Shown here: positions 1 to 5,406 of the stretch, one piece after another
How the letters are laid out: every line of letters begins with the position of its first letter
How positions within the stretch are numbered: the first letter of the stretch is position 1
Assembly (NCBI GenBank): GCA_964391025.1
Contig: CAYMKJ010000219.1
Location: 1-5,406 of the forward strand
DNA: 5,406 nucleotides
DNA from: SHZI01 sp964391025
GTDB lineage: Bacteria; Pseudomonadota; Gammaproteobacteria; Steroidobacterales; GCA-2729495
Direction: 5' to 3'
The notes under the pieces: generated by a model
The model's input: the letters and a program-made list of their open reading frames with translations, nothing else
Databases searched by the model: none
What the model was told of the DNA's origin: nothing
Made by a program: the position numbers and the translations under genes

Positions 1-452
1 CCAAGGCGCAGCGAGTTCAGGCACATGTCCGTGCCGACCGCGCGGCGACAGGATATCCCGAGAAAATTCGTCAGCTGGCCCGTGCCACAGCCGACCTCGA
101 GCACGGAAATGTTGTAGGGAATCGTCTCGTCCAGCCGGCGTGCGTACAGGCCACGCCGGGACTTGTCGAGCAGCGAACGCACCGAGTCGTGGTCGTCGTA
201 GTTCGGAAACGGCGTCTCTTCGTAGAAGGCCTTGACGATGTCGGTGACGTCGCTGGGATCATTGAAGGCCTCATGAGGCCAGAACAGCTGCGGAATCTGT
301 CCATCCAGGGCAAACCCGTGCTGGCATTTCGTGCAGGTCAGGCGCCCGTCCTCCCGGGCCCCCTCGTCGCGGCGCAGGGGGGCCGCGACGAGGGGCGCCG
401 CGACGAGGGCGGCCTGGCAGCAGGGGCTCAGCACCTGGTGCGCCCCGACCAT
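1..452 (-). other. Methyltransferase module of the fused gene: zinc-ribbon-like segment plus start of a Rossmann SAM-binding domain
   Basis: This part of the fused reading frame follows the carbamoyltransferase core. Residues 613-661 resemble the Trm112-like ribbon that often precedes bacterial SAM methyltransferases: SPCCQAAL, a linker, LTCTKCQHGF (CxxC at 644 and 647), then DGQIPQLF. Next comes a helical stretch with AFYEETPFPNYDD, then SLLDKSRRGLYARRLDETIP, then motif I VLEVGCGTGQ (721-730) and the acidic motif II position in VGTDMCLNSLRL. These are standard signs of a class I methyltransferase. The catalytic half lies beyond the left edge, so the substrate (sugar hydroxyl, carboxyl or amine) cannot be judged. 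If translated separately, the only nearby in-frame ATG is at 452 (residue 605), which has no convincing Shine-Dalgarno sequence, so fusion is the simpler reading. Confidence 0.85.
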
Positions 453-2264
453 GTCCGCGAGGATGCTGCTCGACGAGGCCACATAGCCGGGCTGGTCCTC
501 CTTGCGCAGGACGAAGTTACCGATGCACAGCAGGTCGATCTCGGACCCCATGAACGTGCGGTACGCGTCATCCGGGGTGCAGACGATGGGCTCCCACCCG
601 AGATTGAAGCTCGTATTCACCATGACCGGGCAACCGGTCTGCGCGTAGAAGCTCTCCATGAGCCGGCGCAGGCGGCCATGACGGGCCGCATCGATGGTCT
701 GGATGCGTGCGGAATAGTCGACGTGGGTCACGGCCGGGATCACCGACAGCGGCACTTTCAGCTTGGCCATGCCGGTGGCCTGGGGATCCCCTGGCAGCCG
801 CATCTCGTCGCGCACCGGCGCCACGATCAGCATGTAAGGGCTTTCCTGCCCTTCGCGGACGTCGAAATACCGGTGCGCGTGCTCGGCCAGCACGATCGGC
901 GCAAATGGCCGGAAGCCCTCGCGAAACTTCACCTTCTGGTTGATGACGGCCTGCATGGCTGGGTTGCGCGCATCGCCCAGGATGCTGCGGAACCCGAGCG
1001 CCCGCGGGCCGAACTCCATGCGTCCCTGGAACCAGCCCACCACCTTGCCCGCGGCGATCGAGCCCGCGACACTGGTCGCCAGGGCGCTCTCGTCGTCGAT
1101 GCGCTCATGGGTTGCGCCGACCGAGCGGAGAAACGCTTCAATGTCGGCGTTGCTGTACTCGCTGCCCAGCTGCGAGCCGTGCTGGTGATCCGTGGTGGTC
1201 GCGCTGCGCGGCTTGCCGAGGAGCTGGTGCCAGATGAACAGGGCCACGCCCAGCGCACCGCCCGCATCGCCCGCCGCCGGCTGTATCCAGATGTCCTCGA
1301 AGGGCCCCTCGCGCAAAATCCGGCCATTGCCCACGCAGTTCAGTGCCACGCCGCCCGCGAGGCAGAGCTTCTTCATGCCCGTGACCCGGTGCACATGCCG
1401 CGCCATGCGCAACATGATGTCCTCCGTGACCACCTGGATGGACGCCGCGATGTCCATGTCCCGCTGCGTCACCTGCGCGCCCGAGGCGCGTGGCGGCGCA
1501 CCGAACAGGGCGTGGAACTTTTCCGAGGTCATGGTCAGTCCCTGGCAGTAGTTGAAGTAGGACATGTCCATGCGGAACGAGCCATCGTCCTTGAGGTCGA
1601 TGAGCGTGCTCCGGATGAGGTCTGCATAGGTCGGCTGGCCGTAAGGCGCCAGGCCCATGAGCTTGTATTCGCCCTCGTTGACTGTGAATCCGCAGTAGTA
1701 AGTGAAGGCCGAATACAGCAGGCCCAGGGAGTGGGGAAAGTGCAGCTCGTGGCTGAGCGTCACCCGGTTACCGCGCCCGACCCCGAAACTGGCGGTCGCC
1801 CACTCGCCAACGCCATCCATGGTGAGGATGGCGGCCTCCTCGTAGGGCGACGGAAAGAACGCGCTCGCCGCATGGGACTCGTGATGCTCCGTGAACACGA
1901 AGCGCTTCCGGTATCCCCCGCCAAGCGCCTTGCGCATCTCCCGCGGCAGATGCAGCTTCTGCCGCAGCCACACCGGCATGGACTTCAGGAAGCTCTGAAA
2001 ACCGGCGGGTGCATAGGCGATGTAGGTCTCGAGCAGCCGGTCAAATTTCAACAGCGGCTTGTCGTAGAATCCGATGTAGTCGAGTTGCTCCGGCGACAGC
2101 CCCGCCTCGCGAAGACAGTAGTTGATGGCATTGATGGGAAAGGCCTGATCGTGCTTCTCCCGCGTAAAGCGTTCTTCCTGGGCCGCCGCCACGATCCTGC
2201 CATCGACGATGAGGGCCGCCGCGGAATCGTGGTAGTAAGCCGAGATGCCGAGGATCGCCGTCAT
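1..2264 (-). CDS. Carbamoyltransferase (NodU/CmcH family) fused to class I SAM methyltransferase, C-terminus outside window
   Basis: The frame is open from ATG 2264 to the window edge, 754 complete codons with no stop. Residues 1-594 match a NodU/CmcH/TobZ-type O-carbamoyltransferase, a family that moves carbamoyl from carbamoyl phosphate, via carbamoyl-AMP, to a hydroxyl on a sugar or natural product. Visible landmarks are the N-terminal ILGISAYYHDSAAAL; HHESHAASA with H127 and H131, then D150 in TMDGVGEW (HxxxH and Asp spaced like the metal site I recall for TobZ); EGEYKLMGLAPYG; LAGGVALNC (302-310); GRMEFGPRALG (414-424); and NTSFNLGWEPIVC (550-562). Phe425 follows GPRALG, where I recall smaller or polar residues. 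The core ends near FVLRKEDQPGY (584-594). The frame then runs through a linker into a zinc-ribbon-like segment (613-660) and a methyltransferase with VLEVGCGTG at 721-729. The start overlaps the upstream SGNH stop as ATGA, implying translational coupling. The carbamoyltransferase call is near certain. The fusion is read directly from the frame; the acceptor is unknown. Confidence 0.93.
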   Translation of the reverse strand, partial: MTAILGISAYYHDSAAALIVDGRIVAAAQEERFTREKHDQAFPINAINYCLREAGLSPEQLDYIGFYDKPLLKFDRLLETYIAYAPAGFQSFLKSMPVWLRQKLHLPREMRKALGGGYRKRFVFTEHHESHAASAFFPSPYEEAAILTMDGVGEWATASFGVGRGNRVTLSHELHFPHSLGLLYSAFTYYCGFTVNEGEYKLMGLAPYGQPTYADLIRSTLIDLKDDGSFRMDMSYFNYCQGLTMTSEKFHALFGAPPRASGAQVTQRDMDIAASIQVVTEDIMLRMARHVHRVTGMKKLCLAGGVALNCVGNGRILREGPFEDIWIQPAAGDAGGALGVALFIWHQLLGKPRSATTTDHQHGSQLGSEYSNADIEAFLRSVGATHERIDDESALATSVAGSIAAGKVVGWFQGRMEFGPRALGFRSILGDARNPAMQAVINQKVKFREGFRPFAPIVLAEHAHRYFDVREGQESPYMLIVAPVRDEMRLPGDPQATGMAKLKVPLSVIPAVTHVDYSARIQTIDAARHGRLRRLMESFYAQTGCPVMVNTSFNLGWEPIVCTPDDAYRTFMGSEIDLLCIGNFVLRKEDQPGYVASSSSILADMVGAHQVLSPCCQAALVAAPLVAAPLRRDEGAREDGRLTCTKCQHGFALDGQIPQLFWPHEAFNDPSDVTDIVKAFYEETPFPNYDDHDSVRSLLDKSRRGLYARRLDETIPYNISVLEVGCGTGQLTNFLGISCRRAVGTDMCLNSLRL
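360..409. repeat. GC-rich 14-bp inverted repeat plus 15-bp tandem duplication inside the fused gene
   Basis: Positions 360-373 (CCCCTCGTCGCGGC) are the exact reverse complement of 382-395, giving a 14-bp perfect stem with an 8-nt loop. A 13-bp copy of the second arm recurs at 397-409, with a 15-bp period, so either right-hand copy can pair with the left arm. In the protein the two direct copies encode consecutive LVAAP units (620-629) and the inverted copy encodes RRDEG. The element sits in the loop between the two halves of the zinc-ribbon-like segment, 10-25 codons after the domain junction. A strong mRNA hairpin is expected. A U-tract that would make it an intrinsic terminator is absent. 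Confidence 0.85.
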
Positions 2265-3355
2265 GGCTCCCGCGCCGGCAGCAGTCCGCGTGCAGCAAGA
2301 AAGTCCTGCATCGCCGCCGCCATCACCCGGTGACCGTGGGGTGACAGGTGGATAAACTCGTCCACGAACATGTCTTGCGGCTGGTGCAGGTAAGCCGCGC
2401 TTGGCTCCAGCGCCGGAATGCCGTGCGCGGCGGCGAAGGTCAGCAGATCCTGCTGGGGCTTCATCTTCTCGGGTGGCATGCCGATCTGGGAAAGGTAGGG
2501 GTAGATCACGATCGCGAGCGGGATCTGCCGTTCGCGAGCGAGCTTGAACATCGCCTGCATGTCCTCCTTCATGGTGCCCCAGCCCTTCTCCCGCATGCGG
2601 GGGTCGATCACCAGCTCGGGAGAGTTGAGCTTGCCCACGAACCCGGGGAAGGACTTTTCGAGCTGCGTGAAGAGCGCGTATTTCGTCATGCTGATCAGGT
2701 ATGAGGACTGGAGGATCGTGCGGAAGTTGATGTCGCCAAAACCGCGGATCGCCACGTCGTTTCGGAGGCCGAGCGCCGTGACTTTCCGGACCGGATCCGA
2801 ATCGTTCAGGCAGACGTTCAGGACGATGAGGTCGGGTGAAAACCTGAGGCCCAGCTCGCGCAAGGTGGCCAGTTCCTGGCCGGTGTTGTAGCCGGAGACG
2901 CCGAGATTCAGCACCTCGAATGACGGGCCGGCTGCCCGCTCGTTCAGGCTCTGCTGCAGCACCCGGGAGAAGGTCTGGTTCCACTCGACTGAATTGCCGT
3001 AGGTGATTGAGTCGCCCAGCATCACGATGCGGCGTACACCCGCGGGCTTTGCCACCTCGACGGGCTCGCCACGGAAACCATCCGCGTTGGTGTTGAACGG
3101 CGGCGGCAGGTCCGGCCTCAGTGCATAACTACGCGCCGAGTCCGGGAGCGGCTGGATGGCCCCGTCCTTGTCTTCGCCACTCTTCCCGAGCCCCGTGACG
3201 CTCACGTAGCCGCGCAGCAGCAGTTCCATCGCTCCCGCGGTGAGCAGGAGGGACAGCAGGGCGACGCCGAGACGGGCGCCGATGGAGTAGTGCGGGGTCG
3301 GTGGAGTTGCGGTCACGGTCGATGGCGACGTTACGGGCTGAGTCACATGGGCCAT
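2261..3355 (-). CDS. Membrane-anchored SGNH/GDSL-family hydrolase or acyltransferase-like protein
   Basis: The 364-residue protein begins with a Thr/Pro-rich cytoplasmic stretch (1-22), followed by one membrane segment at about 27-47 (LGVALLSLLLTAGAMELLL) that places the catalytic domain outside the inner membrane. SGNH blocks are visible: IVMLGDSITYGN with the nucleophile Ser116, NLGVSGYNTGQE as the Gly block, NVCLNDSDP as the Asn block, and DEFIHLSPHGH with His336 near the C-terminus. In the last block Asp332 is four residues before the His and Glu333 is three, not the textbook DxxH. The family includes esterases, lipases and polysaccharide O-acyl transferases or esterases. The stop overlaps the carbamoyltransferase start by ATGA, so the two are probably co-expressed and may act on the same glycan. 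ATG 3355 was chosen because the membrane segment follows it properly, although its Shine-Dalgarno is poor. TTG 3391, after a G-run, is an alternative adding 12 residues. Confidence 0.9.
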   Translation of the reverse strand: MAHVTQPVTSPSTVTATPPTPHYSIGARLGVALLSLLLTAGAMELLLRGYVSVTGLGKSGEDKDGAIQPLPDSARSYALRPDLPPPFNTNADGFRGEPVEVAKPAGVRRIVMLGDSITYGNSVEWNQTFSRVLQQSLNERAAGPSFEVLNLGVSGYNTGQELATLRELGLRFSPDLIVLNVCLNDSDPVRKVTALGLRNDVAIRGFGDINFRTILQSSYLISMTKYALFTQLEKSFPGFVGKLNSPELVIDPRMREKGWGTMKEDMQAMFKLARERQIPLAIVIYPYLSQIGMPPEKMKPQQDLLTFAAAHGIPALEPSAAYLHQPQDMFVDEFIHLSPHGHRVMAAAMQDFLAARGLLPAREP

Positions 3356-3391
3356 CCAGCCAGTGTACCGGCCAGAGCAGCGTGGGGGCAA

Positions 3392-3419
3392 TTTACACCC
3401 CCCCCGCCGGCAGTGTAAC
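3392..3419. promoter_or_regulatory. Candidate divergent promoter or operator: inverted repeat flanking a C8 tract
   Basis: TTTACA (3392-3397) and TGTAAC (3414-3419) lie 16 bp apart in the only intergenic region; their core TTACAC/GTGTAA is a perfect 6-bp inverted repeat. Read rightward they resemble a -35 (5 of 6 to TTGACA) and a -10 (4 of 6 to TATAAT). Read leftward they give GTTACA and TGTAAA, each 4 of 6. Predicted transcripts would have short leaders to ATG 3468 and ATG 3355. The spacer includes eight consecutive Cs (3398-3405). Equally, this could be the operator of a dimeric regulator. The promoter call is inference from weak consensus matches. Confidence 0.35.
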
Positions 3420-3453
3420 TTGGCATCAGGACAGACGGATTTGTGCTGCCGCC

Positions 3454-3460
3454 GGAAGGG
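3454..3460 (+). promoter_or_regulatory. Ribosome binding site GGAAGGG for the HAF-repeat gene
   Basis: GGAAGGG ends 7 nt before ATG 3468. It selects this start over the longer in-frame upstream extension (from 3363) and over ATG 3483, and the protein it gives opens with a proper signal peptide. Confidence 0.75.
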
Positions 3461-3467
3461 ATATCTT

Positions 3468-4427
3468 ATGTACAGCACTGCCATGCCCAGCACTGTGATC
3501 CGGCTAGCCGGCCTGATCGGCCTTGCCGCGTTTTCCCTGCTGGCGACTGCGGCCGATTTCACGCCGCTCGGGGATCTGCCCGGCGGGGCGCCAAATCGCG
3601 GCGGCGCGGCCCGCGCGGTGTCCGCCGACGGTTCGGTGGTGGTGGGCGGCAGCGAGTCCGCAGCGGGCTACACAGAGGCCTTCCGCTGGACCCGTGAAAC
3701 AGGGATGGTCGGACTGGGCTATCTGCCCGGCGGCTTCAGCAGCTACGCCAATAGTGTTTCCGCCGACGGCGCGGTCGTGGTGGGCGGTGGCAATTCCGCG
3801 ACCGGCCCCAAAACCGCTTTTGTCTGGACCAAGGAGAAGGGCATGCAGCCTGTGGCGGATATCCTGGCCGCCAACGGGGTCAAGAACGTGGCCGGCTGGA
3901 CGCTGGAGGAGGCGACGGGGGTTTCTGCCGATGGCAAGACCGTGATTGGCGTGGCTCAGAGCCCCGCCGGCTTCACGGAAGACTTCGCTGCCAATCTTAG
4001 CGCTGCAGACACCAAGCCGGACACTTTCAACTTCACGGATCAGGATGATGTGCCGCTTTCCACGCAGGTCACATCGAAGCCGGTCACGATTGTCGGGATC
4101 AACACCGGCGCGCCGGTCACGATTGCCGGTGGTGAGTATTCGCTGGGCTGCACCAGCACCTACACCCGCCTCGCGGGCACGGTGAATCCCGGACAGACCA
4201 TCTGCCTGCGACAGGTGAGCGCCGCCACCAAGGGCACTGCCACCGACACGACGCTGACAATTAGCCGGGTGGCCGACACGTTCACGAGCACCACGGCCGG
4301 GGCCAAGGGTGGCAAGGATGGCAAGGGTGGCAGCGCGTTCGATGGCTTCAGCCTGCTGACTCTCGGCCTGTTTGGCCTGTACCGTAAGCTGCACCACAGG
4401 CTGTGCCGCCAATCCAGCCTGCGATGA
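3468..4427 (+). CDS. Secreted HAF-repeat protein with beta domain and C-terminal sorting-type tail
   Basis: This is a 319-residue exported protein. Residues 1-29 form a signal peptide (MYSTAMPSTVIRLAG, then a hydrophobic core ending LLATAA, likely cleaved near 28-29). Residues 31-84 and about 84-130 are two HAF-type repeats: LGDLPGG, AVSADGSVVVGG, EAFRWTRETGMVGLG, then YLPGG, SVSADGAVVVGG, TAFVWTKEKGM. A third, degenerate unit (145-177) has GVSADGKTVIG but ends FTEDFAANL. Residues 182-276 form a separate beta-rich domain (FNFTDQDDVPLST, VTIVGINTGAPVTIAGGEYS, AGTVNPGQTICLRQ) of a kind I recall as recurring in secreted proteobacterial proteins; Cys228 and Cys246 could form a disulfide. The tail (278-319) is Gly/Lys-rich, then hydrophobic, then basic. 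HAF repeats have no assigned biochemical function. The stop overlaps the next gene by ATGA. Domain calls are firm; the cellular role is unknown. Confidence 0.9.
   Translation: MYSTAMPSTVIRLAGLIGLAAFSLLATAADFTPLGDLPGGAPNRGGAARAVSADGSVVVGGSESAAGYTEAFRWTRETGMVGLGYLPGGFSSYANSVSADGAVVVGGGNSATGPKTAFVWTKEKGMQPVADILAANGVKNVAGWTLEEATGVSADGKTVIGVAQSPAGFTEDFAANLSAADTKPDTFNFTDQDDVPLSTQVTSKPVTIVGINTGAPVTIAGGEYSLGCTSTYTRLAGTVNPGQTICLRQVSAATKGTATDTTLTISRVADTFTSTTAGAKGGKDGKGGSAFDGFSLLTLGLFGLYRKLHHRLCRQSSLR
4299..4424 (+). other. C-terminal tripartite sorting-like tail (GlyGly-CTERM-like) of the HAF-repeat protein
   Basis: Residues 278-319 run GAKGGKDGKGGS (flexible, Gly-rich), then AFDGFSLLTLGLFGLY (a single short hydrophobic helix), then RKLHHRLCR (basic cluster) and a short end. 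This order matches C-terminal signals cleaved by dedicated intramembrane proteases, with GlyGly-CTERM (rhombosortase substrates) the closest in my view. No PEP motif or LPxTG is present. The 14-residue end after Tyr305 is longer than the usual Arg cluster. No sorting protease lies in the window, so an ordinary membrane anchor remains possible. Confidence 0.6.
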
Positions 4428-5406
4428 GTGATCCTGCCCCGCGCTTTAGCCGGCTCTTCACCGCGTCCGTCGCCACCCTCCTGGGCCTGGTCATAGCCCT
4501 GCTGCTGGCCGAGGGGCTCGTGCGGGTCTTCTTTGATGAAGCCGTGCAGCCACGGTTTGTCATCGATGCCGGTTACGGGGTCCGTGCCAACAAGCCGGAC
4601 GTGACTACCCGCCACTACGTGCCCGGTGATTACGAGGTCCAGATCACCACCAACTCCGCCGGCATGCGGGGCCAGCGCGAGTACCCCGTGGCCCGGGTGC
4701 CGGGCAAGCGCCGCATTCTCATCCTCGGGGACTCCTTTCCCTTTGGCTATGGCGTCGAGGACCAGGAGGTCGTCAGCGCCGTGCTCGAGACTCTGCTCAA
4801 TGCGGGCGGTGCTCCCGATGCGGCGGCGGGCGGCGGCTACGAAGTCATCAACCTCTCCGTGTCCGGGTTCGGTCAGGCGGAGGAGCTCGTGACCTGGGAG
4901 AAACGGGCGCGGGACTATCGGCCCGATGTGGTCGTGCTGTTCTACTTTGACAACGACGTCGGCAACAACGCTGTAGCGGGCCTCTACGCGGTGGCGGCCG
5001 ACGGCACCCTGACGCGCACGGGCCGCAGTTTCCTGCCCGGCACGAATTTCCAGGACTATCTCATGGGATTCGCGCCCACGCGCTGGCTGTTCGAGCATTC
5101 GGAGGCGTGGAACCTGATCCGCCACCGCTTGTCGAGCCTCGTCCAGCAGTCCCTGATCCGGGACCAGGGGTTCTCGGGCTACGACGACACGACCCCGGAG
5201 GCCATCGCCCTGACCCGTGCCCTGCTGCAGCAGCTGGCGACGTCTGTCACCGGCGCTGGGGCGCGAATGGTGTTTGTGCTGGTTCCCAACAGCAGGACCA
5301 ATATGTCCTGCAGCTTCCCGCTGACCACCGCCGAGGTGCGGTTGCTCGGCGCCAGCCTGGTGGACGGCCGGGAGTACCTCAGTCCGGATGATTCTTACAG
5401 GCACGA
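4424..5406 (+). CDS. Membrane-anchored SGNH/GDSL-family protein, C-terminus outside window
   Basis: The frame is open from ATG 4424 to the right edge, 327 complete codons. A short basic N-terminus precedes one membrane segment at about 11-33 (TLLGLVIALLLAEGLV), predicting an inner-membrane anchor with a periplasmic domain. Then come NSAGMRGQREYP, a typical lead-in to this fold; RILILGDSFPFGYGVED with nucleophile Ser104; INLSVSGFGQAEEL (Gly148 block); and VVVLFYFDNDVGNN (Asn177 block). The final Asp/His block is not seen; DDSYRH at the very end may be its beginning. The family includes esterases and glycan O-acetyltransferase-like proteins. Its ATG overlaps the HAF-repeat stop (ATGA) and no clear ribosome site precedes it, so translation is probably coupled. 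It differs enough from the 2261-3355 protein (CLND versus FDND, different spacing) not to be a recent duplicate. Confidence 0.88.
   Translation, partial: MSDPAPRFSRLFTASVATLLGLVIALLLAEGLVRVFFDEAVQPRFVIDAGYGVRANKPDVTTRHYVPGDYEVQITTNSAGMRGQREYPVARVPGKRRILILGDSFPFGYGVEDQEVVSAVLETLLNAGGAPDAAAGGGYEVINLSVSGFGQAEELVTWEKRARDYRPDVVVLFYFDNDVGNNAVAGLYAVAADGTLTRTGRSFLPGTNFQDYLMGFAPTRWLFEHSEAWNLIRHRLSSLVQQSLIRDQGFSGYDDTTPEAIALTRALLQQLATSVTGAGARMVFVLVPNSRTNMSCSFPLTTAEVRLLGASLVDGREYLSPDDSYRH

Noticed and set aside
71..313. 80-codon minus-strand frame over the methyltransferase
   Set aside because: It is out of frame with the motif I-bearing methyltransferase frame and is Arg/Ser/Thr-rich with no domain.
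360..409. Intrinsic terminator
   Set aside because: The stem is strong, but no T-tract follows on either strand and it lies inside a continuous coding frame.
189..2333. 714-codon open frame on the plus strand
   Set aside because: It lies wholly opposite the carbamoyltransferase frame, which carries all family motifs. Its translation is Arg/His/Ala-rich without recognisable domains, as expected of an antisense shadow in high-GC codon-biased DNA.
3421..3440. Possible sigma-54 promoter starting TTGGCA
   Set aside because: The required GC about 12 bp after the GG is missing.
3356..3562. 69-residue upstream extension of the leftward SGNH protein to ATG 3562
   Set aside because: It would run through the intergenic region and into the signal-peptide region of the divergent gene. 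The extension has no domain, and the natural N-terminus with its membrane helix follows ATG 3355.
3504..4412. 302-codon minus-strand frame opposite the HAF-repeat gene
   Set aside because: The plus strand has a ribosome site, signal peptide and repeats; the opposite frame shows none of these.
4160..5404. 414-codon open frame on the minus strand
   Set aside because: It is antisense to the end of the HAF-repeat gene and to the SGNH gene, both with clear motifs. The translation is low-complexity in character and has no domain signature.

Overview
This high-GC window reads as accessory DNA from an environmental proteobacterium. A gammaproteobacterium is my best guess, from the HAF-repeat protein with a C-terminal sorting-type tail and the carbamoyltransferase/SGNH tailoring genes, but no taxonomic marker is present. 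Coding density is near total: four protein genes in two divergent, overlapping pairs separated by one 112-bp intergenic region (3356-3467). No rRNA, tRNA, CRISPR array, transposase or prophage gene is visible.

Leftward pair (minus strand): a membrane-anchored SGNH/GDSL hydrolase-like protein (3355-2261) overlaps by ATGA with a long gene running off the left edge (2264 to 1). That gene starts as a complete NodU/CmcH-type carbamoyltransferase of about 594 residues. It then continues with no stop codon and only a short linker into a zinc-ribbon-like segment and a class I SAM-dependent methyltransferase, whose motif I is fully visible before the window ends. It therefore looks like a two-activity fusion. 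The junction carries a strong 14-bp inverted repeat and an in-frame 15-bp tandem duplication.

Rightward pair (plus strand): a secreted HAF-repeat protein (3468-4427) has a signal peptide, a second beta-type domain and a Gly-rich/hydrophobic/basic C-terminal tail resembling GlyGly-CTERM-like sorting signals. It overlaps by ATGA with a second membrane-anchored SGNH-family gene that runs off the right edge.

The intergenic region holds an inverted repeat (TTTACA/TGTAAC with a C8 tract between) that could work as a back-to-back promoter or an operator.

Taken together, the genes suggest a surface-glycan or small-molecule tailoring locus (carbamoylation, methylation, acyl transfer or removal) next to a secreted, possibly surface-sorted protein. 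The domain calls come from the sequence; the shared pathway and its substrate are inference.
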